Positions 24,927 through 33,865 of a stretch of DNA of 64,000 nucleotides are shown in pieces. This DNA comes from Paenibacillus sp. 37 (GTDB lineage Bacteria > Bacillota > Bacilli > Paenibacillales > Paenibacillaceae), in the NCBI RefSeq assembly GCF_008386395.1, contig NZ_CP043761.1:868001-932000 (forward strand). The letters run 5' to 3'. Each line of letters starts with the position of its first letter. Positions within the stretch are counted from its first letter, which is position 1. Under the pieces are notes generated by a model that had not been told where the DNA came from, searched no databases, and saw only the letters and a list, made by a program, of their open reading frames with translations. The translations under genes were made by a program, and so were the position numbers.

Positions 24927-26804
24927 TTAATACACATGCACATCCGTACCAAGCACGGATTTGTTTTGTACGGAATTACCGGATAGATATACCTTTTGCA
25001 GATTAGGCAGCTGGCTTAGGGTCTCGATATTGGAAATGGCATTGTTCTCGAGATGAAGCTCTTCTATGGCCTGCCAGTTACTCATAAATTCGAGAGAAGA
25101 CAAATTGCTGTCTTGCAGAGTAAAGGAACGTAGAGCCGGCATGTTGGCAAAGTAAGGCATCATCTGGTCAACTTCATTGACAGAGTTGTTATTTATGCTG
25201 AAATATGGCTGCTCTAAAGCCAAATGTTCAAGCACACTGTTCTCCGTGGCCGATTTTTGCTCGAAATTCAACCTACACTCGGAGCACATCAGAGATTTGA
25301 TTTGCTTCAAACGAAATAAAGCATCGCTCTCCTTATATAGTGACGAGTCGTAAATGTTTAGAGTCTCTAGGCTGGGCAAACCGTCCAAGGCGCCAAGACG
25401 TGTAATTTCATCGATCTCCCAGAGGGAGAGTTGCTCCAGTTTTGGGAATTTCCCCAGCGCAGCCAAGTTCAATTCCCCGCTTCCGCCACGGAGCGTCAGA
25501 CTGGTTGTAGCCGGGGCCTTTAGCCCAGTGAGAAAGGAGCTTGGAATTTCCACTCGCCCCACATTAGGCAATGTCAGCGCTTCTGCTTTCTCGTAGTAAC
25601 CGGACAACGTTAATTCTCGCAGAGAGGGCAGACTGTTTATGACCTTTACCGAAGCAAGCTGACTTAGAGAAGCCAGACGTAGTGTAGTAATGGAGGCCTT
25701 GTCGGCCAAGGGCTCCAGGCTTGAGAAGTTTACGTTTTCGAGATCAAGTGTTTGTAGAGCAGGCATATTTTGTACAAAGTCGATGGACTTTACATTCGTT
25801 AAAAAGGATAGCTGAAGCTCCTGAAGCTGGGTCAAGGCGTACAGCGGCTGCAGGTCTGTGGTTTCACTGTAATGTATGGATAAGGATGACAGCCCGGTCA
25901 TGGAGGACAACCATCCCAGTTCATCGACAAAGGTGAGCGACAGAGACTTGAGCGGCAGCTTGTTCAACAGAAAGAAATCCGTTACGGATTCATCCACATA
26001 GGTAATGGATAACGAGCTCAGATTAGGAAACTCCAGCAGCATGGCCAATTCCTGATTGCTGCGAAGCTGAGTGGAAAGCTCCGTAATTTTAGTCTTGTCT
26101 CCAAAGTAGCCCGAAAATGTACTGAAGGATTCGTTAAAAGCGCCTCCATAACTTTTTAATCCGGACATATGGGCCAAAGTGGTTTGATCCGTCTGGGAGA
26201 TTTCATAGGTATTCGTCAGGTCCAATGCCGTCAGTCCCGTAAAGGCTTCAAAATCTCGCTGATCGATCTCCTGGCTATTCAGTTTCTTGTCCTGAGTAAC
26301 ATAAGTGATTTTCTCGGCCTGTTCATCGCTGAAGGGATCGGAGAGGCTATATGTAAACGTCCACTGATCATTCTCCGAATGCTCTACGGTTAAATAGCGA
26401 AGACGAGCCAGTTCCTCCTCTGTCGGTAGGGCAGATCCTTTATCGAAGATATCTCGCAAAAAGGAAAGAAGAACCTCGCTTTCGGGCATCTTTCGCACAG
26501 GCAGATTGGCTTCTGTTTTTGAATAAGTGGAGCTGTTGCTATAATAAAAATATGTACCGATGGCGCCTGATATGACAAGCAGCAGGACCAATAACAGCCT
26601 TAGGGGGATGGAGACGGAGACGGACGGCTTCGGCGTCGCCTCAGGAACTGTCCCGTGGTAATGATTAATGGTCTGGTCTACGTAATAGACATGATTTTGC
26701 TTCAATAAAAGCTCTGTTTCACAATAGGGACACTTTAAAACTTCATCCTCCTTGTATTCAATTCTTCCATTGCAATTGGGACAGTTTAACGGGATAAACG
26801 CCAC
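24927..26804 (-). CDS. Membrane-anchored leucine-rich-repeat protein with N-terminal zinc ribbon
   Basis: A 625-residue protein. The N terminus is a short zinc ribbon (C8-x2-C11, C25-x2-C28: NCPNC and KCPYC). One transmembrane span follows at about 66-88 (LRLLLVLLLVISGAIGTYF), then a long outer region of leucine-rich repeats from about 180 to the end (LPSLRELTLSG, LPSLETLNIYD, IEELHLENNAISNIETLSQL). The topology is zinc ribbon inside, LRR outside. The GTG at 26804 has AAGGAG nine bases upstream; an ATG six codons earlier is itself part of that site and has none. Function unknown; an adhesion or ligand-binding role is inference. Confidence 0.82.
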   Translation of the reverse strand: MAFIPLNCPNCNGRIEYKEDEVLKCPYCETELLLKQNHVYYVDQTINHYHGTVPEATPKPSVSVSIPLRLLLVLLLVISGAIGTYFYYSNSSTYSKTEANLPVRKMPESEVLLSFLRDIFDKGSALPTEEELARLRYLTVEHSENDQWTFTYSLSDPFSDEQAEKITYVTQDKKLNSQEIDQRDFEAFTGLTALDLTNTYEISQTDQTTLAHMSGLKSYGGAFNESFSTFSGYFGDKTKITELSTQLRSNQELAMLLEFPNLSSLSITYVDESVTDFFLLNKLPLKSLSLTFVDELGWLSSMTGLSSLSIHYSETTDLQPLYALTQLQELQLSFLTNVKSIDFVQNMPALQTLDLENVNFSSLEPLADKASITTLRLASLSQLASVKVINSLPSLRELTLSGYYEKAEALTLPNVGRVEIPSSFLTGLKAPATTSLTLRGGSGELNLAALGKFPKLEQLSLWEIDEITRLGALDGLPSLETLNIYDSSLYKESDALFRLKQIKSLMCSECRLNFEQKSATENSVLEHLALEQPYFSINNNSVNEVDQMMPYFANMPALRSFTLQDSNLSSLEFMSNWQAIEELHLENNAISNIETLSQLPNLQKVYLSGNSVQNKSVLGTDVHVY

Positions 26805-26920
26805 GAATGTCCTCTCCTTCATTTCATTATGATGTTCATAAGATCATGCTGAACGGTCATCTGATTTCATTATACCTTGTGAATTTACGTTTGATGAGAG
26901 AAAGAAGTTTCACATAACGA

Positions 26921-26947
26921 AGGAGCAGGGAAATCCTGCTCCTTTTT
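26921..26947 (+). terminator. Plus-strand hairpin with T tract in a minus-strand region
   Basis: AGGAGCAGG (26921-26929) pairs with CCTGCTCCT (26935-26943), followed by TTTTTG on the plus strand. Both flanking genes are on the minus strand, so it does not terminate either well; it could stop antisense transcription. Confidence 0.6.
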
Positions 26948-26994
26948 GATCTTTTTTTAATATGGTCAGGTGGTAGGTCTTATTAAATAAATCA

Positions 26995-27873
26995 TCAAGC
27001 AATAGATGTAATTGGATGTTTAACGTACACAGGGTAGAGATGTTCACCATGAGTTCTTACAAATAAACCTTCATTGGTGATTGTACTTTTTAGAACGATA
27101 TGATCTGTTACATCTGGAGTGAAATGGAAGGTTATTTTCTCCGTATCCTCATCTGCGATCTTATCCAAGATATCTTTCATATTCAATTCGTTTAAGCTAA
27201 CAACATCGTAGAGCTCAATATGATTGTCTTCTTTCTGATAAATAACAATGACGTTTTCGTTTTCCAAGTAATAAATATCATCACTAAAGACATTCAGGCA
27301 ATAAAACATGAGTATTCCTTGAGCATGATAGGTTGCGAAGTGCTGAGAAACAGGTAATCTTTCCGATGCCAATTTTTGAATAAGACGTATATCATCCGCG
27401 TTATTTACATTTAGTTTTCGGATGTTCGCAGGCTCGGGTGATTTTATTGCCGTATAATTCATTGAAAAAAGATGTTCTTCCACAGGCTTAAACCCAAACT
27501 TGGGGTAAAAATCAAGCACCGATTCATTGGCAAAAAGGTACATGTAATCGTACTTGTTCTCATATTCCTCTAAAACTTTGATCATTAAACGTGTAGAGAG
27601 TCCTTTCCCCCGATAATCAGGATGTGTCATCACCGTGCCGATTTGAATCGCTTTTTTCTTCTCACCGTGAATGATGAGCTCAAGGATGTTAACAGAAACG
27701 TTGGCAATAACCTGGTCTCCATCGACATATGAATAAGGGATGTAACGCTCGCCCCAGTATCCTTGTTGATACCAATCTTCAAAGTTGATCTCAAACGTGT
27801 TGACAGCAAGCTCGAAAAAACTCTTGCGCAGTACTTCATTGTTTTTATAATTCTTCATAAATATTTCTTGCAT
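26995..27873 (-). CDS. GNAT family N-acetyltransferase
   Basis: A 292-residue acetyltransferase. The acetyl-CoA site is in the N-terminal half: AIQIGTVMTHPDYRGKGLST, with the R-G-K-G-L loop, then VLDFYPKFGFKPVEEHLFSM. The C-terminal half (residues about 150-292) is a second, divergent domain of beta strands and helices, as in two-domain GNATs. AGGGGGTAATACC precedes the ATG. Composition is AT-rich like the island that follows, so it may mark the island edge. Substrate unknown. Confidence 0.85.
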   Translation of the reverse strand: MQEIFMKNYKNNEVLRKSFFELAVNTFEINFEDWYQQGYWGERYIPYSYVDGDQVIANVSVNILELIIHGEKKKAIQIGTVMTHPDYRGKGLSTRLMIKVLEEYENKYDYMYLFANESVLDFYPKFGFKPVEEHLFSMNYTAIKSPEPANIRKLNVNNADDIRLIQKLASERLPVSQHFATYHAQGILMFYCLNVFSDDIYYLENENVIVIYQKEDNHIELYDVVSLNELNMKDILDKIADEDTEKITFHFTPDVTDHIVLKSTITNEGLFVRTHGEHLYPVYVKHPITSIA

Positions 27874-27948
27874 GGTATTACCCCCTGCTCTCGATAAGTT
27901 TATTATTAAGTGAGTTAACTTACAATTCTACCAGATATTATTCGTCAG

Positions 27949-28419
27949 ATGTTTCTGACCCCCTTAGAAGGTGTGATTCGTCAAACTTTAATTGAGAAAA
28001 ATTATCTTGATACAGTTATAGGCTTGCCTGCTAACTTGTTTTACGGCGTATCAATTCCAACCACAATTTTGGTGTTTAAGAAAAATCGTAAAGCAAAGGA
28101 TATTTTGTTTATTGATGCAAGCCACGAGTTTGAAAAGGGTAAGAATCAAAACAAACTTACGAATGAGAACATTAATAAAATTGTTGAAACTTATCGAAAT
28201 CGTGTAGATGTTGATAAATACGCTCATGTGGCGTCACTTGAGGAAATTAAAGGAAATGAGTATAACTTAAATATTCCTCGTTACGTGGATACGTTTGAAG
28301 AAGAGCAAACGATAGATCTTGCTGAAGTGAATAAGCTATTAGAGCAAGATCGAAAAGAAATTGCTGAACTTGAAGCTAAGATTAATGCGCAATTGAAAAT
28401 ATTAGGAATTCATATGTAA
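27949..28419 (+). pseudogene. hsdM: hsdM remnant: C-terminal fragment of a type I restriction DNA methyltransferase
   Basis: The 156 codons match only the C-terminal part of HsdM: VIRQTLIEKNYLDTVIGLPA, then LFYGVSIPTTILVFKKNRKA, FIDASHEFEKGKNQNKLT and NEYNLNIPRYVDTF. The methyltransferase core with the SAM motif and the NPPF catalytic motif, about two thirds of the protein, is missing. Homology starts abruptly near base 27970; an in-frame stop lies at 27916. There is no hsdS or hsdR nearby. The frame is intact from an ATG at 27949 but has no good ribosome binding site. It is a relic, AT-rich like mcrBC downstream. Confidence 0.85.
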
Positions 28420-28434
28420 TAATGAACGAAAAAT

Positions 28435-28464
28435 AGTCAAGGATAACAGTTCTTGACTCTTTTC
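28435..28464 (+). terminator. Terminator after the hsdM remnant
   Basis: AGTCAAG (28435-28441) pairs with CTTGACT (28452-28458), followed by CTTTTC. Confidence 0.75.
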
Positions 28465-28646
28465 GGTTTCCGCACTTCTCAAGTGAGAGTCCTATGGCTG
28501 ACAAGCACGTTTGCGCCCATATAAATTTTACGACGAGCAGTTTCACTTAATGTACTTTAGAGGAGACCGAAGCAACATTGAAGTTGGAGAATCCCTTTTA
28601 GTTTTCTTTAATGTAGCTATCTATTTAGGCTTGAATGAGCAAGAAG

Positions 28647-28690
28647 CTTCTAAAACCACGAAGAGACGGTTTTGGAAGTTTCTTTGTTTA
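28647..28690 (+). terminator. Second terminator upstream of the helicase fusion
   Basis: CTTCTAAAACC (28647-28657) pairs with GGTTTTGGAAG (28668-28678) with one G-T pair, followed by TTTCTTTGTTT. It isolates the fusion gene from upstream transcription. Confidence 0.75.
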
Positions 28691-28789
28691 CTTTAACTTT
28701 GTATGGACGAAGTATAGTTGAGATATAAAATTAACTTGTCCACTTACAGGTTCATTGTGTTATAAGGGATACTTTGGAGGATTATGGAT

Positions 28790-28817
28790 ATATTTGTCGT
28801 ATATATACAACAAATAT
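28790..28817. promoter_or_regulatory. 28-bp near-perfect palindrome, candidate operator
   Basis: ATATTTGT-c-GTATATATAC-a-ACAAATAT is symmetric except for one base pair. It ends 63 bases before the start of the helicase fusion. No regulator gene adjoins it. Confidence 0.6.
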
Positions 28818-28880
28818 GAATATATAGATATCTGATCTTGCCAAGCAGGCGGGTCAGGGTTCAATAGGTGGAGGCAAGAT

Positions 28881-31800
28881 ATGGAGAAGATTGTATTTGT
28901 AGATACGGAGATTCAAGCAACGACGGGAAAAATTATGGACATTGGGGCTGTACACGAAGATGGAATGAGTTATCATTCCTCATCTGTGCAGGCATTCACA
29001 GCTTTTATACAAGGAGTGCGTTATGTATGTGGGCATAATATTATTCATCATGATCTGAATTATCTGCGTAGTTCTCTGAGTACAGTGGGGATCGACGAGC
29101 GGACATGTATTGACACACTATATTGGTCTCCTTTGTTATTTCCAAAGAAGTTCTACCATGCACTGCTAAAGGATGATAAGCTCCAGTCGGATGAAGCGAA
29201 CAATCCGTTGAATGATGCAATGAAGGCACGGGAACTATTTGCCGATGAAGTGGAGGAGTTCCTTAGGCTACCAACAGCTTTGCGTCACATTTATAGTTCT
29301 TTGCTATGGAAGCAGAGAGAGTTCAGCGGTTTTCTGGACTATGTCCGGTTGCCAGTGTTCCAGTCTAATCCAGCTTCGCTTATTAAGGAATTTTTTTCTG
29401 CCAATATATGCGAGCATGCTGAAATAGGACGCATGGTTGCTGAGCAGCCAGTGGCGCTAGCTTATGCACTTGGGCTAATTTATACCAATGATCTGCATTT
29501 GATCACAGGAACAAAGGCGATTACACCTCCTTGGGTGCTGCAACAATATCCTGAGACAGAGCGCTTTATGTTTTTGCTACGCAGCAAGTCCTGTTTGAGT
29601 GGATGTGCTTACTGTAATGAGAAACTGGATGTGCATAAAGGACTGCATCATTTTTTCGGTTACAACCAATTTCGCAGATACGGTGGGGAGCCGCTTCAGG
29701 AGCAGGCAGTCAAAGCCGCTGTCGCCAATAAGTCACTGCTCGCTGTATTTCCGACAGGAGGCGGGAAGTCGGTAACGTTCCAACTGCCTGCGCTGATGAG
29801 TGGACAGACAATGGAGGGGGTGACTCTGGTCATCTCACCTCTCCAATCACTGATGAAGGATCAGGTGGACAATCTGGAGCGTAAAGGTATTACGAAGGCA
29901 GTGACCATCAATGGGCTGCTGGACCCTATTGAGCGTGCGAAGTCGTTTGCACGGGTGGAGGATGGATCAGCATCCTTGCTTTACATTTCACCAGAATCGC
30001 TGCGCTCTGCATCGATTGAGCGTTTACTGCTAGGGCGCAACTTAGTTCGTGTCGTTATTGATGAGGCACACTGTTTTTCATCCTGGGGACAGGATTTTCG
30101 AGTAGATTATTTATACATAGGAGATTTTATCAAGTCATTGCAGGAGAAGAAAAACAGTCCTGACCCAATTCCAGTGTCCTGCTTTACCGCCACTGCGAAG
30201 CAACAGGTCATTGAGGATATTCGGGATTATTTTCGGAATAAGTTGGGACTGGAGCTGGAACTTTACGAGACCCAAACAGGACGTACCAATTTGCGGTATA
30301 ACGTACTTAAGATGAATGACGAGCAAGAGAAGTACAATACGACGAGAAGGCTGCTGGATAGCTATGAGGTTCCTAGCATTATCTATGTATCGAGAACACG
30401 TAAGGCTGCCGAGCTGGCTGAGAGGCTATGTCAGGATGGATATGTAGCAAGAGCATATCATGGGAAAATGGACAAGCAGGAGAAGATGAGCAACCAGGAC
30501 GCTTTTATTGGCGGTGAAGTGCCCATTATGGTGGCTACTTCTGCTTTTGGGATGGGGGTTGACAAGCCAGATGTGGGGCTGGTGCTCCATTATGAAATCT
30601 CGGACTCGCTGGAGAATTACGTGCAAGAGGCAGGCAGAGCAGGCAGGGATGAGTCGATCTCGGCGGTATGTTATGTGTTATTTCATGATGAGGATCTAAG
30701 CAAGCATTTCATCCTTTTGAATCAGACCAAGCTCAGTATTCGGGAAATTGGGCAGGTGTGGCAGGCAATCAAGGTTCTGAGTAATTCCCGTTCGACGATT
30801 TCTGAATCTGCACTGGAAATTGCTCGTAAGGCAGGCTGGGATGAGAGCGTGCTGGACATTGAAACGAAAGTGAAAACGGCAATTGCAGCGCTGGAAAAGG
30901 CAGGGTATGTGAAGCGTGGACACAATCGTCCCCGTGTATTTGCCAGCGGTATTATATCCCGCAACGCCGCTGAAGCTATCGCACGGATTCAATCCTCTGA
31001 GCGGTTCGACAGTACGCAGAAGGAAGCAGCAGGCCGAATTATCCGGAAGCTATTTTCCACCAAGAGCCGCAAGCATGCTAATGAGGAGATTCCCGAAGCT
31101 CGTATTGATTACATTTCAGATCATCTCGGCATGAACAAAAAGGATGTTATTCGAATAATCCAATTGCTACGTGAGGAAAATATTCTTGCAGATACGAAGG
31201 ATTTAACCGCATATATTAAGTCGAGGAACCAGATCAGCAGCTCAATGGCGACATTGAACAGATTCAAGAGGCTAGAGGTGTTCCTGCGGCATCAACTAGA
31301 GGATGAGGGGGAACATTTACTGCATCTGAAGGAGTTGAATGAACAAGCTGAGAGTGATGGAATCAAGAGAGTTTCTATAGATACCATTAAAATAATTCTG
31401 AACATCTGGGCTATTCAGTACTGGATCAAGCGGCAGACCATTTCCTCGAATCATGTTGCAATTGTGAGGGTGTTAGCTAAGCAGGTATGGGGTGAGAGAA
31501 TGGAGCGCCGTCATGAGCTGGCAACATTCATAGTGAGCAATCTTCATCAGCGTAGCAGCTCAAGCTCTGTGGATACAGGAATGAAGGAAGATATGCTAGT
31601 GGAATTTTCGGTGCTAGAGTTGAAGGAGGCCTATAATAAATCGATTAAGGGTGTCCTAACCCAACAGGAGGCAACGATAGAGGAGATAGAAGATGCTATA
31701 TTCTATCTGTCTCGTATTGATGCAATAAAGCTGGAGGGTGGTTTTCTGGTCATATACAACACGGTAACGTTGCAGCGGCTGGAGATGGACAAGAAACGGC

Positions 31801-33701
31801 GATACAGGCTGGAAGATTATGCGGATCTGACACAGTTCTACCAGAGCAAGATTCAGCAAATTCATATCGTTGGTGAATATGCAGCGAAGATGGTGGAGGA
31901 CGAACGTGATGCATTGCAATTTGTGGGTGATTATTTTCAAATGCATTACGGCAATTTCCTGAACAAATATTTCAAAGGCCATCGGCGGGAGGAGATCAAC
32001 CGCACGATCACTCCAACCAAGTTTCACCAGCTTTTTGGCGAGCTGTCTCCCGCACAATTAAACATTGTCAACGACAAGGATTCACATAACATTGTAGTGT
32101 TAGCTGGACCAGGAAGTGGCAAGACTCGCCTGCTCGTTCACAAGCTGGCTTCTCTGATGCTGATGGAGGATGTGAAGCATGAACAGATGCTAATGCTTAC
32201 TTTTTCCAGAGCGGCTGCGACCGAGTTCAAGAAACGTCTGCTTGAGCTGGTGGGGAATGCTGCGCATTATATCGAAATTAAAACGTTTCATTCATACTGC
32301 TTCGATCTACTAGGTAAAATTGGATCGTTGGAAAAGTCTGATGCGATTATCAGAGAGACAGTTCGACGCATTCATAGCGGTGAGGTGGAGGTATCTCGTA
32401 TTACTAAGACGGTATTGGTACTGGATGAGGCTCAAGATATGAATGCTGATGAATATGAGCTGGTGCAGACACTCAAGCAGCTTAATGAGGATATGCGTAT
32501 TATTGCTGTAGGTGATGATGACCAGAATATTTATATGTTTCGGCATGCCAGCTCTCGCTATATGGCACAGTTGCTAGAGGCAGAATCCAGCAGGATGTAT
32601 GAGTTAGTGGAAAATTATCGCAGTAGGCCTAACCTGATTGCATTTACGAATCAATGGGTACAGCAGCTATCAGATCGACTCAAGCGTACCTCAATACAGT
32701 CAATTCACCAGGAGAATGGCATGCTGGAGATCGTCACCTACAATAGTGATCAACTCGTAATCCCGCTGGTAGAACGGCTTCGGAATACTGGAATGGACGG
32801 TACCACGGCTGTGTTAGCCTATACCAACGAGGAAGCGATGCAGGTATTTACAAGGCTTGTAGAGAACAAAATCCCCGCCAAACTGGTGATCAGCAATGAC
32901 GGGTTCAACTTGAGCAATCTTTTTGAATTGCGCTATTTTTTGTTGGAACTGCGTCAGCATTGCCAGACTGCCCGTATTCAACAGGACGTATGGGAGCAGA
33001 CTTTGTGTAATTTCAAGGAACGTTTTAAGAGGAACCCTCATTTGGAAGCATGTTTGGGACTCTTTCAGGATTTCGCCGATATACATGCTGGTAGCATGTA
33101 TATGACCGATTTGGAAAGCTTCATTAGCGAGTCCAATCTGGAAGACTTTGTAGCAATTGATAGGGAGACGGTATATGTGTCCACGATTCATAAGGCGAAG
33201 GGGCGAGAGTATGAGAAGGTGTTCCTTTTACTTAGAAACTTGAAGGCAGGAGACCCTACGGTGGTTCGCGCAATATATGTTGCCATGACCCGAGCCAAGC
33301 AGCACCTGTCCATTCATTATAATGGCAGCTATTTGGACCATCTGAATGTAGAATCGATGCAGCGTGTTGCAGATTCGACAGTGTATCCACCCTCGGCACA
33401 GTTGGCGATTCCGCTGACTCTCCGCGACCTGTGGCTGGACTTCTGTATGAGATGCCAGTCTGCGATAGTTCTCACACGTCCGGGTGATCAATTGCAACTC
33501 GATGGCAGATACATTCTGAACGCTCGAGGGCAGAAGGTAGCTGCACTTTCGGGACGAATGCTAGAGACAATAGGTGAATTGCACTCCAAGGGGTATGAGC
33601 CTGTAAATGTGGCAGTACGGTATATTGTTTATTGGAAGAAGGCGGGTGAGGAGAGGGAAATATTAATTCCTATACCAGATATTATGTTTAAGCGGGGATA
33701 G
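28881..33701 (+). CDS. Fusion of DEDD-type exonuclease, RecQ helicase and UvrD-like helicase
   Basis: A 1606-residue protein. Residues 1-130 resemble a DEDD 3'-5' exonuclease (D8 and E10 in FVDTE, H52 N53 and D58 in GHNIIHHDLNYL, D112 in NNPLND). A Cys cluster (C238, C242, C245) precedes the RecQ core: Walker A PTGGGKS 291-297, DEAH 394-397, QEAGRAGRDE 582-591. A linker of winged-helix-like segments leads to an SF1 helicase: AGPGSGKT 1075-1082, DEAQ 1182-1185, GDDDQNIYMFR, and VAMTRAK about 1467-1473. All motor motifs look intact, so a working double helicase-nuclease is expected. GGTGGAGG precedes the ATG. Neighbours (hsdM relic, McrBC) suggest a defence role, which is inference. Confidence 0.9.
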   Translation: MEKIVFVDTEIQATTGKIMDIGAVHEDGMSYHSSSVQAFTAFIQGVRYVCGHNIIHHDLNYLRSSLSTVGIDERTCIDTLYWSPLLFPKKFYHALLKDDKLQSDEANNPLNDAMKARELFADEVEEFLRLPTALRHIYSSLLWKQREFSGFLDYVRLPVFQSNPASLIKEFFSANICEHAEIGRMVAEQPVALAYALGLIYTNDLHLITGTKAITPPWVLQQYPETERFMFLLRSKSCLSGCAYCNEKLDVHKGLHHFFGYNQFRRYGGEPLQEQAVKAAVANKSLLAVFPTGGGKSVTFQLPALMSGQTMEGVTLVISPLQSLMKDQVDNLERKGITKAVTINGLLDPIERAKSFARVEDGSASLLYISPESLRSASIERLLLGRNLVRVVIDEAHCFSSWGQDFRVDYLYIGDFIKSLQEKKNSPDPIPVSCFTATAKQQVIEDIRDYFRNKLGLELELYETQTGRTNLRYNVLKMNDEQEKYNTTRRLLDSYEVPSIIYVSRTRKAAELAERLCQDGYVARAYHGKMDKQEKMSNQDAFIGGEVPIMVATSAFGMGVDKPDVGLVLHYEISDSLENYVQEAGRAGRDESISAVCYVLFHDEDLSKHFILLNQTKLSIREIGQVWQAIKVLSNSRSTISESALEIARKAGWDESVLDIETKVKTAIAALEKAGYVKRGHNRPRVFASGIISRNAAEAIARIQSSERFDSTQKEAAGRIIRKLFSTKSRKHANEEIPEARIDYISDHLGMNKKDVIRIIQLLREENILADTKDLTAYIKSRNQISSSMATLNRFKRLEVFLRHQLEDEGEHLLHLKELNEQAESDGIKRVSIDTIKIILNIWAIQYWIKRQTISSNHVAIVRVLAKQVWGERMERRHELATFIVSNLHQRSSSSSVDTGMKEDMLVEFSVLELKEAYNKSIKGVLTQQEATIEEIEDAIFYLSRIDAIKLEGGFLVIYNTVTLQRLEMDKKRRYRLEDYADLTQFYQSKIQQIHIVGEYAAKMVEDERDALQFVGDYFQMHYGNFLNKYFKGHRREEINRTITPTKFHQLFGELSPAQLNIVNDKDSHNIVVLAGPGSGKTRLLVHKLASLMLMEDVKHEQMLMLTFSRAAATEFKKRLLELVGNAAHYIEIKTFHSYCFDLLGKIGSLEKSDAIIRETVRRIHSGEVEVSRITKTVLVLDEAQDMNADEYELVQTLKQLNEDMRIIAVGDDDQNIYMFRHASSRYMAQLLEAESSRMYELVENYRSRPNLIAFTNQWVQQLSDRLKRTSIQSIHQENGMLEIVTYNSDQLVIPLVERLRNTGMDGTTAVLAYTNEEAMQVFTRLVENKIPAKLVISNDGFNLSNLFELRYFLLELRQHCQTARIQQDVWEQTLCNFKERFKRNPHLEACLGLFQDFADIHAGSMYMTDLESFISESNLEDFVAIDRETVYVSTIHKAKGREYEKVFLLLRNLKAGDPTVVRAIYVAMTRAKQHLSIHYNGSYLDHLNVESMQRVADSTVYPPSAQLAIPLTLRDLWLDFCMRCQSAIVLTRPGDQLQLDGRYILNARGQKVAALSGRMLETIGELHSKGYEPVNVAVRYIVYWKKAGEEREILIPIPDIMFKRG

Positions 33702-33865
33702 TTAGTCGGGACGTGTAAACCAGAGGGGGATATTATGAGTAGAAATCTCCACGCAGTAGTAACTGAAACGATGCTTTGTAACCAACCTCAATAAGGAATG
33801 TTGTCACAAAATGTAGTAGTATAATATTGGTAATAGATTTAGAAGCGCAGCGGGGAGCGAGAATA

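Larger units (their letters stand above)
28420..28880. other. Intergenic region upstream of the exonuclease-RecQ-UvrD fusion
   Basis: No gene supported. It carries two plus-strand terminators (28435, 28647) and a 28-bp near-perfect palindrome (28790-28817). A 61-codon frame at 28511 lacks a ribosome binding site and runs through the second hairpin. Confidence 0.5.

Noticed and set aside
28511..28696. 61-codon frame upstream of the helicase fusion
   Set aside because: No ribosome binding site, overlaps a clear terminator hairpin and matches no family.
33735..33794. 19-codon frame with a GAGGGGG site between the helicase fusion and mcrB
   Set aside because: Too short and unremarkable to support; possibly a leader peptide, but nothing shows that.
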